Positions 1-11,799 of a stretch of DNA of 64,000 bases are shown here, one piece after another; the first letter of the stretch is position 1, and each line of letters begins with the position of its first letter. The notes under the pieces were generated by a model. The model saw only the letters and a list, made by a program, of their open reading frames with translations. It was not told the origin of the DNA and made no database searches. A program made the position numbers and the translations under genes. Source of the DNA: Styela clava (Eukaryota > Chordata > Ascidiacea > Stolidobranchia > Styelidae); contig NC_135254.1 in NCBI RefSeq assembly GCF_964204865.1, forward strand, positions 8,871,001 to 8,935,000, written 5' to 3'.

Positions 1-326
1 CGACGATAATAAGCTTTTTAAGGACACATTAATGATGTTTTTGGCATTTTTGGCATTTGGTGAAATATTAAAAAAATTATGGAGGGGTGTCAAAATGACC
101 CAGGAACACCCGGGGTTAATTTACATTCAAAAAGATATCCAATCCAATCCAAAGACATACGATCCAATGACTTGCTGATGTAGATGTATTTCCCCCATTT
201 TTTTCGTTGGGTTTGTTTATTGCTTGTATGTAATATGCCGAAAGAAATGAATATTTGATTTGCTAAATACTGAAGAATTGTTTATTGTTACATATTGGCG
301 ATGCTTTTTTTTATAAATTCAATGGT
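1..326. other. noncoding left edge
   Basis: I see no gene here. The sequence is AT-rich and has no counterpart upstream of copy B, so it lies outside the segmental duplication that begins near 327. Confidence 0.4.
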
Positions 327-914
327 TCCAATATATTAATTGGAATATAAGAAAAATGGTCAGCCTCTACTAGTATCTCATCTTTTTCAACACCGTTGAA
401 TTATAATTAGAAAAGCAACAGTCATATTAGGAGTGAAGAATAATTGTGTAATACGTAAAACTTCAATTCTGCAAACAATTCGATCTATTAATTCGATTCT
501 TAGTTCTAATTACAGGTGAGCGAACCCAGATGTTGAAACGTTGATTTAACCCGTTGACATCACAGTTAGTACATTTTACTTCCCAAATTCATCACCTGCT
601 CACCCGGGGTGGTATAATTATGAGCAGGTAGAGCCGAAAAAGAACAAAAGTGTACTAAAGTCAACTAAAAAAAAAGATTTTTTTTGAAAAGACTCAAAGT
701 TCGCTTCATAATTAAAGCATATGTAAGAAGAATAAATGAATATAAAAAGTTCAAGAAAAAAAACTTTAACTTGTGAATTGGATACTGCTTCTACAAGATT
801 TGACACATTGATGTGATTTATGCAGGTAGTTAAAACACATAGCATTATTATCTTCAAATATATTTTAAGAAACAAAAAAAAAGAATATCACGAAATTTCA
901 TTCGCATTACGTAC

Positions 915-1011
915 AGCCTGTTGGTCCATGGCGATCGATCGCAATGACTTGTGTAAAAAACTGAAACATGCTGAACAGAATCGTGAGAAGAATGAAATTT
1001 GTATTTGCCAA
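915..1011 (-). pseudogene. relic signal-peptide exon of the secreted-peptide family (copy A)
   Basis: On the minus strand this 97-base stretch reads as a signal-peptide exon like those of the intact family members. It has 32 codons beginning Leu-Ala-Asn-Thr-Asn, a hydrophobic core, a likely cleavage site after VIA, then IDRHGPTG and a phase-1 donor (GGCT|gtacgt). The two intact minus-strand genes (24.9 and 31.0 kb) use the same gtacgt donor and phase. A good acceptor (ttttcacag) lies 20 bases upstream. The expected ATG is TTG, so the start is lost or supplied by an upstream exon; the frame upstream of the TTG is open to the acceptor. I could not find a convincing second exon. The gene is either dead or starts from an unseen exon. 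Confidence 0.55.
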
Positions 1012-2108
1012 TCTTGATATTTGGTTATTGACTGTGAAAATTGGCCTTTTCCTGAACAAAGAATCATTTTTTACGAAAAAATAAATCTTGTTAGAAATAT
1101 ATTGACTGAAGGTTTCTTCGAATATTTGTGAGAACTTCAAGTGGATATTATCATGTACCCTATTAGCTTGCATGGAGATCAATACAAGAAATTTATTTAT
1201 TGAAAAATTTTGGTTCAGTTGCTAGCATTAGGAAACAACTAAAGTGGTTATATATGGAATATTCTTAGTTTTTAGGTTTTTAAACTTCGTGTGTGTTAAA
1301 CAATAAAAGGTTTTAGCATTGGTCTTGAAAAAACATTTGAAACATTTTACAAATTTTCGTCTAGTAAAGACAATTACTTCAATCCTGATATATTTTATCC
1401 TGGATAACAAATACTATGTTCATATCTCACTTAAAGTTTCTGGTATTTGTAGAAATGCAGGCTGCAGATTCCGAAAATCTAGGCGACTTATGAATGATAG
1501 AAATAATATTATATTCCAGCATTATATATAGCTTTGAGATTCAGATAACTCAATTAATGAGGTAAAATACCCTCGCATTTTGAGGTAGTCAATCTCATAA
1601 AGCTGATAAAGGATATGAAATTTAACAGTATTTCCAGTTATAGTTTCAAATTTTTCTAATCGCATTCTTTATCCTTTCGAAATGAAGGTATGTGCTTGGA
1701 TTACACTGATTTGTGCAATTCGTCGCCATTAAGCTGTTTCCGTAACGCGTTGGTTTTCCGGTTTAATTTAGTCGTAAATATCAATCACAAATATAATTGA
1801 TAACGCTGTTGACGCTTTTGAGTTCCTGGAGGCTCCGAGGAGAAGTGAATAGGGTCGAAGTAGAGAGTTTTTTGAGGTTTAAGTTTGAAAGATTAAAAGC
1901 AGGGACTTGACGATGGATTTGAAAAAATAAATCTTAAAGTGTTGAGACAGTGGGTTCAGGATAAGTTTGTAAATATTTGACTTTAAGTAACAACTCGAGC
2001 AGCTTATACAACACGTTATCAGAGACAGATTTAGTACAATCGTTTTTTCTTCAAATTAAATTATATTTTTCAGTAAAATTCAATTTACAAGAAAAAGAAA
2101 AACTAACA

Positions 2109-2606
2109 ATGGCAAATAAAAATCTCTTTCTTCTTATGACTGGATTTCTGTTTGTTATATTTCTAATCATCATGCAAGACAATGCGCAAAGAAAAACCGC
2201 CTGCTGCAGGCAGTACGTAGTGGATGTTGGACTTTGTCAAATGCTGTGTGTATATTCGAATGTTTTCTCTAGATTTAAATGTTTTCTGTTTAAACAATAT
2301 CATTCGTAAGCGCAATATCTTGATAACATTTTGAAAAAATCATACCTTTTCATCTCTTTATACTTTTTTCACTAGTAACACAGGTGCTGGATGTTGTTTA
2401 ATTTATCCAGCGCTTATTATTCAAACAAACGTTGATCACTTTGAAAAAAAATTAAAACTCGTTTTATCTAATTTTAGTTGTTGATAGAGACATTTGAAAT
2501 CTACCGATTTTGGCTAGAAGTAAGTATATGAAAAGTTTGTTATTTATTACGTTCAAACAATTGATTCTTATCATTTTATTCACAGTACCTTGATGATATA
2601 GCCTGA
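2109..2606 (+). CDS. small secreted four-cysteine peptide precursor, copy A (3 exons)
   Basis: I do not recognise this gene. Exons are 2109-2249, 2478-2519 and 2586-2606, all phase 0, giving 67 residues and a TGA stop. Residues 1-27 are a signal peptide (long Phe/Leu/Ile core, likely cut after DNAQ). The mature part has Cys32, Cys33, Cys43 and Cys47 (CC-x9-C-x3-C), then a 14-residue acidic/aromatic segment from exon 2 and a YLDDIA tail from exon 3. Borders look strong: TGT|gtatat, ttttag|TTG, GAA|gtaagt, cacag|TAC. An acceptor (tatttttcag) lies 35 bases before the ATG. Exon 2 is 42 bases and phase-neutral, so skipping it would keep the frame and give a 53-residue form. The MANKNLFLL start resembles the relic exon at 1011 and the peptide genes at 24.9 and 31.0 kb. 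Function is unknown; a secreted defence or signalling peptide is an inference. Confidence 0.6.
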
Positions 2607-3220
2607 AACGTCATAGTTAGGCATTATTCACCCATATTATTACTACATAGGTGATCTGGAGAAAATGGGTTTTGAAACCGAGATGTCTTACCTTCCACGC
2701 CAAGATTGCAAAGATAAATGCTTTAATTGATATGACATCCGTTCAGCTTCTCTCAGAGGTGCTGCTTGTATTGATTGTCATCCATTACCTTTCAACCGTT
2801 TCCAGAGCGGACTTTTTCCGGTTTAAATCTTCAAGTTTCATTGCAGTCGATAAATCAAACGACCGGAAAGATCTCCTGCAGATCTTGTATTTTTCAATCC
2901 TTATATATGTAAAGGTAGTGAATTCACTGAGATATAGGTTCGAAAGCTGAATGAGAGATGCGGTAATGAATTCGAAAGTCTGGAAGACAAGTCAAATTTT
3001 ATTTTTCCAACCTGAACCTCGATGCTATCGATAATAAGGTTGCCGAGAGTGGAAGTCAGGTTTAAAGGTCAAATAGGAAGAATGCGCTTGTTTTTTCAGA
3101 AGAAGTTGTAATCTCAAAAAACAGATAAATAAAATTGTTAGAGCCTTTTGATGAGCAAATCATATCGTAATGTCGCTGTATAAATTTGGCGATCTAGTTC
3201 AAAATACTTTGATGAAGAGC

Positions 3221-3530
3221 GTCTATGGCCTAGCGGTGAAAGGGCGAGACTTATTCGCAGATTGAATTGATGTTGCATGCAATCAATCAAGCTTCAAATA
3301 TGGGATTCAAAAAAATATATTTTGATACCAGCGACGTAAGAGTTGAAAAAATTATTCTCTACAAATAGCACGGTTTCAAAATTGTTGTTGAAAAGCCGTA
3401 GCCTAATTTGTTTAAGATCTCAAAGGTCAGCTATATCCTAATGAAAAGGTTTTTGCTAAAAATCGACACGTATAATGGCACAAGTGATGACATCGCAGAT
3501 TAAAAATTTCGGGCTCAAATCCCTCCTCCT
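3221..3530 (+). repeat. tRNA-like SINE head, split by a 229-base insertion (copy A)
   Basis: A pol III A box TGGCCTAGCGG matches the consensus exactly and begins near 3229. A B-box-like GGCTCAAATCC lies near 3512. The two are a normal tRNA distance apart only after removing 3264-3492. That insert is flanked by the 9-base direct repeat tcgcagatt (3255-3263 and 3493-3501), so it is a target-site duplication inside a tRNA-derived SINE or tRNA relic. The SINE body may continue to about 3770. It is not a working tRNA. Confidence 0.6.
3264..3492 (+). pseudogene. NAT8-like last-exon fragment inserted in a SINE (copy A)
   Basis: The plus strand reads as the middle and end of the last exon of the acetyltransferase encoded at 5464-7399: LHAINQASNMGFKKI, DTSDVRVE, HGFKIVVEKP, then YILMKR. 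There are in-frame stops near 3367 and 3400. It begins abruptly inside the exon, carries no intron, and is bounded by 9-base target-site duplications. A truncated retrocopy or captured exon piece explains this. It predates the large duplication because copy B has it too. Confidence 0.8.
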
Positions 3531-3985
3531 CCACCCCACCCAGAGTATAATAAATTGGGTAAGTAATGCCGACCTGGAAAAATTCCGGTTCTTGTGAATA
3601 AATAGTAGATTCCTTACACATCCTTAGATATTAGTGGATCCTTGTACAGGGCTTTGTTTGGATCGAAAATCACATATGGTATACAATGCCTCCATGGCGA
3701 CTCTGACTGACTTTGGGACTTTACTAATGTTTCAGATTCCCTGCTATCCACTGGATAGTATCCAGCCATTTGGGCAAAAAATAATTGTATAATTTTGTAA
3801 AATTAACTTCGCCTATTACTTGAGAACATGCAAATAACATCATTTATTGCAACGAAAATTTTATAGATAGATACACAGACATTTGTGGTAACTTGCAGTT
3901 ATAATATTTGTTTAATAAACTGATGTTTTTGTTATAAATTTAAATTTAAGAGAAACTTTACATAAAATCAATAGTTTGTTCAACA

Positions 3986-4592
3986 ATGGCTAGTACTTAT
4001 CACCTGTATGCTGTGATTGCACTGATGCTTTTTACATTTATCTTCTTTGTGCAAGTTGACGCGAAACTTACAAGACTACCCAAACAAAGCTGTAAGGAAC
4101 CATGTATTATATTGTCTGTTGAACATATATATTTATTCTAATACATACTTTTAGAATTCCTAAAAAAATTGTTTAATTACGTAAATACATATGTCTGTTC
4201 AAACTACGTGCTGTAAATGCTTGTGAATAATTTTATTGTTTATTCCTAATATTCTGAAGCTTTTATAAAATCTCCAACATCATATATATACGACTGACTA
4301 GCGTTTAATTTCTCTATTTTGCGGATTCACTCATAACACGGAAAAATTACTGATACCATTTTCATTGACGATTAAACTTTAACACATGTTTTTATTTTAG
4401 TATCTGATTCAGATAATTGGCTCAGCTCCGACTCAATTCACGGATAGTACGTATTTTTTGTTTTGTATTTTTCAGTGTTTACATATTTAGTTGATACAAT
4501 AAAAATAGCATTAGTATATACATAATGAAACTATAAAACTTTTTTTATCACAATTATTTGTCACCAGTAACATAAAGATTTTTAATTTCAGG
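3986..4592 (+). CDS. small secreted peptide precursor with C-terminal Gly, copy A (3 exons)
   Basis: I do not recognise this gene. Exons are 3986-4091, 4401-4446 and a terminal exon from 4592; the TAG stop is formed at the second junction, and reading through the intron gives the same stop. The precursor has 50 residues. Residues 1-26 are a signal peptide cut after VDA. The mature peptide of about 24 residues starts KLTRLPKQ, continues with an SDSDNWLS segment and ends in Ser-Ile-His-Gly. A final Gly is the usual donor for C-terminal amidation. Exon 2 is 46 bases in phase 1, identical in length and phase to exon 2 of the genes at 24.9 and 31.0 kb, and shares the pattern SDxDxxLS...G. An AG acceptor sits 33-35 bases before the ATG. 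AATAAA follows near 4748. Function is unknown. Confidence 0.7.
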
Positions 4593-5463
4593 TAAACCTC
4601 GATTTTCTTCATGTTTTATCTTCATTCATCGTGCTAATAAAATTAAGTTAATAAATTAGCAGAATATTCTATATGAGATATAATTTGCATTGTCATTATA
4701 ATTGCAAACATGAACTATATTTAGACAATTTTGTAAAATGCGTTGCAAATAAACTTTCATTCTTACAATATTACAGGGCGGAATAAATCTATTTTGAATA
4801 TTTAACTTCATCCTGGCTTCAGATTATTGTTTGAAAGCAAATATATACAATTAATGTGAACGTTTCTTGCTTTTTTATTGTTATTCTAGTAGTATGCGGA
4901 CAAAAAACGCGATAATACTGAATATTTCCTCCATTACCGGAAATCCCATAATATGACGCTGACAAAAAATTTTCAAAATTTAATAAACATATTTTCAATT
5001 AACATACTAGTTTCAAAAAATCAGATAACACAAACCTATTTGAGCGTGACAGCTGCTTAAAAGTTGTCATACCAAAAATAAGCAATACATAATATCAATA
5101 TGAAAAAGAAAAGATTTAGTTACAATGGGCACTACATGCATTGACACTCATAACATATAAATTGTCTACATACTATATTGGTCAACTACAACAGTTTAAT
5201 TAATAAGATTACAGTTTTGATTTCACTAATATGATTTCATATCCTACTCGCAAATTGAAATTTGATATAGAACATTTCGGTATTGTTAAATTCGTTTTCA
5301 CCAATTATACAACAAAAAACAGAAAGCAATAATTTTTTAATTACTTTGACAAAAATAAATAAGATTTATTCAATGCTTGCATTTCTGTTTGTAAATGATT
5401 TTACCCCAATTTAATTTAGGACGCTTTGCTTGTTTTTTGGGTCACCTTGTACTATTAAACCTG
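4593..5463 (+). other. 3' UTR of peptide gene and AT-rich spacer
   Basis: The first about 160 bases are the likely 3' UTR of the peptide gene, ending after AATAAA near 4748. The remainder is AT-rich, without coding signal, up to the 3' end of the converging acetyltransferase gene. Part of this stretch (about 4658-5060) recurs at the A/B junction, 12697-13112. Confidence 0.5.
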
Positions 5464-7399
5464 TCAATTTTCAGAAAGGATCTTTTTCATTAGTATATAG
5501 TTGACTTTTGGAAACCTAAACAAATTAGGCCACGGCTTTTCAACCACAATTTTAAAACCGTTCTTTTTATACAGATTTATTGCTTCAACTCTAACGTCGC
5601 TGGTATCAAGAAATATTTCTTTGAATCCCATATTTAAAGCTTGATTGATTGCATGCAACATCAGTTCACTACCAATTCCACGACGTCTTGCATGATTCGC
5701 AACGTACATTCTCTGAAAATGAAAAAATTAGAATTCACATTGTGTAGTAAAGTTAAGTTAATAACGAAGTAGCTGACTTACTTGCGCAAAGTGCGAATGG
5801 AAGGTCAGGAAAATTTATACCGAGTCGCACAAGCATGAATAAGTACAACATAAATTTCGTATGCTTGGGATATTTGACTCATTTTTGCTAGGCTTGAACC
5901 TCCCCCTTTTTCATCTTAACATAGAAGGCAGTGTTTTAAAATTGCAAAATATGGATGATATCCAAAATTGACTAAAACTAAGACTGATTATGGAATGAGT
6001 TGTTTATACCAAGTTCTTTATCTTTTTTTGTCTAAATTCACACTCACTTCCAAAGATACTGCAGAAGACTTGCAATCCGGAAAGTATGACAAGATTGAAT
6101 CAGGTAAATGATAAAGTGCGATACATCCAGCTATTTTCCAATCTCGTTTTTCTTGCATTTCAGCAACCCAGAATCCTATATAGTCTGCTTTGCATCCAAT
6201 TTCCTTTTTTAAATCTTCTGGTAAATATCGCCTCATATATTTCCGAAACGAATATATTCCTGAAAGCATAACGGTATATATTAGATAGTTTCTTCCTTTG
6301 TTGACTATTTGACAGTTTTCAGTTGTGTTTCTGATTTGGATTTAGGTACAAATCTGAATTTAGGTACCATTTAAACATCTCAATGGTAATTTGTCTTGCG
6401 AGGATTTTCAGGAGTTTCAGTTTAGTTGCAACAATCAAAACTTGACTGGAACTAGCTAATAGCGAGCTTAAAAAACAAGCAGTTAAATATTTTAAATTAA
6501 ATGAAGGTAAGGGATAAACCAGTTTGAAAGCGCTATCACGAAAGAGCACTCTTAAAATAATAATAAACCTAAAATTGTTGCAACTGTAGTACAAGAAGAT
6601 GTTTCCTGCGGCCAAGGGTCTGGGAAACATCTTTCAATTCCACAGTTTTGCAGCTGGGTTAAGCTAATTTTTATCATCCAGAGCAATTTATATTTGAGTC
6701 ATATCTTTTAGCAAACGGCTTTTGACTATTTCAAGTTTACATTTGGAGAGAACAGCGAGAAAAATAAATGTTACTAAAATAGAAACATATCAAAGTATAA
6801 TCACATAGTCCTCGACTCACCTATTAGTATCAATATAGCAGTTTCAAAAGACCAAACTACAACAAAAGTCAATAAACTGTTTTTATCAATCATCCAAGAA
6901 GTGAGAAATGCAACAATAGATATCCATCCCTGAAGTTAAAACATTTTAAGTGCGTATGCATGTGTTTTTTAGTAATTGCTTATTACAGATTTTTTTTTGT
7001 GGCACTGTACATTCATTCATAAAGCTATTTTTGATGCTGTTTGCTCAAGAATACGGTCAGGATTATACCAACCATACAAGAATATTTGAAAAATATTTTG
7101 TCCATGTATAAGTATTCCAGTAAGTTGATCTTGCCATCGGACCTGTTTATTGCAATTGTAGTTCTCTCTAAAATAAATTCACTTGGCGATTTTGTAGGAA
7201 TGATAGTCTAAATTCTTGATAGTGTATTTAAAAATATCAGATACATTTAACTATATTTTCCACCAACTTGTAGCTTCCAACTGCCAAAAAGCGAAGACCT
7301 ACTGGCTGTACATCCACGATTAAACATAGAATCAACAATAAGTTTGTATATGAATTGTCTGTCCTCCGTCAGTAATGCACGAATACGGAAATCTACCAT
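5464..7399 (-). CDS. NAT8-like membrane N-acetyltransferase, copy A (5 exons)
   Basis: A GNAT-superfamily acetyltransferase of the NAT8 type, which moves acetyl from acetyl-CoA to an amine and sits in the endomembrane system. Exons (minus strand) are 7399-7264, 7167-7055, 6929-6821, 6259-6042 and 5712-5464; phases join cleanly to 274 residues. Residues 1-45 are the N-terminal strand-helix (MVDFRIRALLTEDRQ). Two hydrophobic segments follow (about 74-96 and 102-119), as in NAT8. The catalytic part has FWVAE, the acetyl-CoA loop RRRGIG (201-206), then LDTSDVRVEAINLYKKNGF, the classic GNAT motif-B end. The exon 2 donor (ACC|gtattc) is weak, so that border is the least certain. Substrate is unknown. 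It converges on the upstream peptide gene. Confidence 0.85.
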
Positions 7400-8050
7400 G
7401 ACGTTACAGGTGTTTTGTTAGATTTGGTTACTTAATTAAGTGACTGAAAGAATACCACGTATTTATATATAGTGTAGGGACCAACTGGTTGGATGAATTA
7501 TGTAAATAGACGGAAATTTTTGAAGTAAGTGGTCCGTTCTATGCTTGGTAGATACTTCTTGCAATATAGCCTATATTAGTATTCCTAATTAACACATTCA
7601 GGCGATGTTAAAATCGTGAATCGTATTCTATCGTGAAAATCTCTGTTATAACTTTCCACTCTTAGAAGTTTGTTAGCGTCCTGCACAGTTGTAACCCTGC
7701 TCGTAGACAAGCTGCTTATAATGCTTCAAATACTCTCTCTAAATATATATTGACAAATCCTTGCCATTTTACCATGCTTACATAGCGACATGTAAAATGC
7801 AGTTTGACATAAAGAACGGGCGTTAATCATTAACCAATACAAAGTCAAACACAAATGTAGTATAGAGCTCAAAATGATCAAATGGGGATTACTATTTTTG
7901 AGAATTTCGTTCATATTTGATGGTGAATCAAATCGTAGTTAGACTGTGACAATTTGATAATATATTAACTGAGAAATAAATAAAATATGAATTAAGGAAT
8001 AAAATATAAATTAAGGAATAAAAAAGAGTAGGCATCGGTAGTATATGACA
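7400..8050. other. noncoding, upstream of acetyltransferase A
   Basis: No gene is visible. The first few hundred bases are the presumed promoter of the minus-strand acetyltransferase. The sequence is shared with copy B, with small differences. Confidence 0.4.
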
Positions 8051-8575
8051 ACAAATATATAAGTCAGAAGATATCCATCCATCATAGTATACAAACTAAG
8101 TAAGTCCAGCGGTTCGTTGAAAACGGTGAACGTCATGAATCGATCTCAGATTTGGCAGAAGCTACACGAAATATTTGTTATGAAATAACTTCCTTGTGAC
8201 TAATTTAAGATGTTCCCAACTTCGCCAAACCACCAGATCGTCACCGCGCAACCCCAACGAGGGGCACATTTTTTAAAATTTAGATGACTTCATCGCACAC
8301 AAATAAAAATCCTTTATAACCCTCAGAAATCATTGAAATAGAGAAAAATACAATCTTTAATTACTAAAAATTTCAAAGCAATTGGTCCAGTGTTTAATGA
8401 AAGAGGCGATTTTTTATGTCAACGATAATGACATTGAGAAGAATTTCACTTGAAAGTGAAAACTTATTCCATAGAGCCCACGGATGTTTTTAAAACAATC
8501 TTTAACCACTGAAAGTAAATCCATAGGTAAAGAGAAAACGATTTCACAATAATACCTCAACTGCAAAACACGCAA
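8051..8575. mobile_element. dispersed repeat inserted in copy A only
   Basis: Copy B lacks about 525 bases at the corresponding point (near 20860), where flanking sequence is otherwise collinear. The insert contains the motif aaatttcaaagcaattggtc, also found at about 21314 and 30045, so it belongs to a dispersed family. Ends are approximate and I could not establish a target-site duplication. Confidence 0.5.
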
Positions 8576-9315
8576 AATTTCGTGTCCAATAAATAAATAG
8601 GACAAATAAAAACAGGTCATAATATGTCGCGAGTCATGTACAAACGACACGGTGGTATCTGTAAATAAGATCAACTGAACATGGTAAACAATTTCAAAAA
8701 AATCAAATAAAAACGGAATCTCATATAACTTTCCATGTTAAAATATATTACATGCTTTTTGTATTTAATAACAATAAATATGTATATATATATATATCGA
8801 TATTCCCTAATCCGGGGTACTAATCAGAAATACAAATTATAAGAAGATATATTCTTTAATAAAACTTTGGTCCCGAACCTGCATATTAAGACCCGGCAAT
8901 ATTTGACGGGATATTTTCTCCCGTAATGAACTCATGCAAGTACAACTTAAATGAACTTCCACTAATATTTAAAGTTATAATAATACAAAACATTTCTGAC
9001 ATCCGCAAAAGTCGAATCACAATATTTATAGTTATCTAAATGTATTGAAAATCAATTGTTATCTTAATGGAGATTTCAGATTTACGTGAACGTTTATAAA
9101 TAATACGCAAATATGCAGTGTAAGTAGAATGTGCTTGATAATTTTTGGCCAATATCTCTTAAGCCTTCCCACATTGATAAACGTTTCATATACAATCTGA
9201 CAAAACTTTAATCCCATCGTAATTCGTAAGTTAATAATATCTACTTGGAATAATCTTGGAAGCCACTATAAAAAATAAAAATAAATTCAGAATTTTGATA
9301 AATGGACCTTCTATA

Positions 9316-9915
9316 GATACAGCCATTGTACATATACATCCATCCTTGCGATACAGTCATTCAGTAGATAGACCCATACTGCAAGTACATCCATTCTGCA
9401 GATACAGCTATTCTAAAGATACTGCCATTTTGCAGATATAGTCATTCTGCCTATAAAGCTTTTCTACAGATACATCCATCTGCATGTACAGTGAATTTGC
9501 AGTTGCATCCATTCTGCAGATACAGTCACTCTTCAGATACTGTCAATATGCAGATACAATCGTTATGCAGAAACAACCCTTCTGCAGAGACAGCCACTCT
9601 GCAGGTAGAGCCATTTTACAAATATAGCCATTTTACAGATACAGACATTCTATCAACACAGCCATTCCGTATGTAGAGCCACTGTGCAAATACAGCCATT
9701 TTGTAGATACAGCTATTGTGCAGATATAGCCATTCTGCAGATACAGCCAATTCTTCAAATACCGCAATCTTCAGGTACACCAATCTGCAAATACAGCCAT
9801 CCTGCAGTTAAGGACATTTGCAGGTGTAGCCATTCTGCAGATATAGGTATTTATACAGCTGCAGTCATTTTGCAGGTACATCGATTCTTCAGATTCATTC
9901 ATTCTGTCTGTACAA
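9316..9915. repeat. 17-base minisatellite (copy A)
   Basis: Degenerate tandem repeats of a 17-base unit close to GCAGATACAGCCATTCT. Because 17 is not a multiple of three, open frames run through it with a 17-residue periodic pattern (QIQPFCRYSHS-like). These frames are by-products of the repeat and not genes. Confidence 0.9.
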
Positions 9916-10094
9916 ACCTATGTCTTACGTTTAATATCAACGCGTAGACGTTTGTTCTCTCGTTCTCTCGTATGACGCTTCTACGTTGTAAGTTTGTACT
10001 TTATTTTCTCGTAGTTTCAATCGTTACTTTATTCATTATATTCAATTCGTATGTATTGCTTCACTTGCACAGTACATAAACCTGAGTTGACTTG

Positions 10095-11723
10095 TATGGT
10101 GGCCCATCGTTGTCACGCTTAAAATTGAAAAAAATAAAATAAAAAACTTAAAATAAAAAAATAATTGTGAAAAAGCATTTAAATAAAATAAAAATAAAAT
10201 GCAAAAAAAAAATTAAAAATAAAAACGAAAATAAAATAAAATTATAAAAAAATTATGAAAAAAAAACGTGAATAAAAAAAAAATACGAATGTTGACAACG
10301 ATGGGCCGCCTCGTGGCCCATCGTTGTCACGCGTTTTTATTTTGAGAAAATTTGCTACGGCTTGGGACCAACGTTGTCATGCATAATTCTACTCGCACAA
10401 ACGGTGTTCCCTGGGTTTGTCATTGACATGGTGGTCGATATAATATATTTTGAAATATCGCAGACATCGATCCAAAGTACTCAAGCCCTAACCATATCGC
10501 GCATTGTCTCTTCTTAGGAAATTAAGCATTCCTTGTCTTTTTAATCCGTCTTGAACGTATCTCTTCACCGCAGCTTCCAACTGCTCATCATGTTTCTACT
10601 CGTCAGACATTTTTAGATATGATCTCAAATGTATCGATATATCTGTAAGTCTTTTAAATAAACAATCAACATGTTATTAAAGTAGTATATTCACTCTTGA
10701 TATGAAACCATTGGGCCTTGGACGTTGCCATAATATTCAAGCCTGTTTGTTGTCTACTAAAGATTATCACATCAGACATGCAGACATTTAACACAAGAGT
10801 GAGTTTGTTGGGTAATTTGAATATTGATGTTCGAACATTCAACTATTACGGTACTTGAATTTATTTAGTCTCGCGCACGGTAGGTAGTCTATCTGTCTAT
10901 AACAACATCTAACTTATAATTTATATATCCACAAAAATTTATTTTGAAGTTAGGTTTAAGGAGCATCATTATCAGCAAAAAAGTTTGACGCGCCATTGGC
11001 TGTACCCTCATGACAATTACAATAACCGGTACCATGCTGGTAATTAATATTACGCACAACCTGTAACTGGCTGCGATCAATCCATCCCTCGATTCACTAT
11101 ATTCTACTAGCTAGACTATCCGTATCTCCCATTCGTTTCTTGATTGATTGCATGGGTACAGGTACTGTCAGACGGTACCGGTATCGCGAGAGTGCCCGGC
11201 CAGCTGAGCAGCATTCTCCAATTCAATTACCTTCTACACGTGAAAACAAATTTCCCGTATTTTCGTACTCAATTCTATATTCTCTTATCATTATTATAAA
11301 TATATTACTTCTAGTTGAACTTGTAGCATGGACAATTTATGAATTTATAGAACATTTTCGTTTTGAATTTATTGAATATTGCTCAATAAAATCAGTAGTG
11401 AGTTAGAAAACCAGGAAACACCGTTTGTGCGCGTAGGATTATGCATGACAACGTTGGTCCCAAGCCGAAGCAAATTTTCTCAAAAATAAAACCGCGTGAC
11501 AATGATGGGCCACGAGGCGGCCCATCGTTGTCAACCTTTGTATATTTTTTTAAACACGTTTTTTTTTTTTTTTTTTATAATTTAGTTTTTATTTTATTTT
11601 CGTTTTTATTTTAAATTTTTTTTTTCTCATGTTTTTTTCACAACTATTTTTTTTATTTTACTTTTATTTTAATTTTTCATTTTTTTTTTTCAATTTTAAG
11701 CGTGACAACGATGGGCCACCATA
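10095..11723. mobile_element. 1.63-kb foldback DNA element, private to copy A
   Basis: Both ends carry long, nearly perfect inverted arms beginning tatggtggcccatcgttgtc and running about 300 bases. Inside each arm the GGCCCATCGTTGTCACGC motif recurs in both orientations, so arms are themselves palindromic. Copy B has the empty site (gagttgacttgtatctgaac near 22785). Comparison shows a direct duplication of gacttg (6 bases) at both ends; up to 9 if tat is counted with the target. The roughly 1-kb core has no convincing protein. Superfamily unassigned. Confidence 0.9.
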
Positions 11724-11799
11724 GACTTGTATCTGAACACTTGTAATACACAATTGCACCGTTAAAGCGTTGTTGATATTTCCGACGGTTCTATTACAT

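Noticed and set aside
907-1182. A 91-residue minus-strand frame conserved in both duplicate copies
   Set aside because: Conservation is trivial in a young duplication. Only its 3' part, as a signal-peptide exon, fits a gene model; the upstream frame spans a good splice acceptor.
1319-1531. 70-residue plus-strand frame identical in copies A and B (14266-14478)
   Set aside because: No motif, no splice or start context of note, and identity is explained by recent duplication.
2109-2249. Identification of the CC-x9-C-x3-C peptide as a conotoxin or insulin-like chain
   Set aside because: The cysteine order alone is similar; spacing does not match either family and nothing else in the window suggests such a source.
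3221-3530. A functional tRNA gene
   Set aside because: A and B boxes are separated by a 229-base insertion and the remainder does not fold as a clover leaf.
9256-9947. Open frames with periodic QIQPFCRYSHS-like protein repeats (also at 22126-22363)
   Set aside because: The 17-base unit reads open in all frames; periodicity is a by-product of a noncoding minisatellite and the unit counts differ between copies.
11140-11406. 88-residue frame in the core of the foldback element as its transposase
   Set aside because: Too short, no catalytic or DNA-binding signature, low-complexity hydrophobic content.
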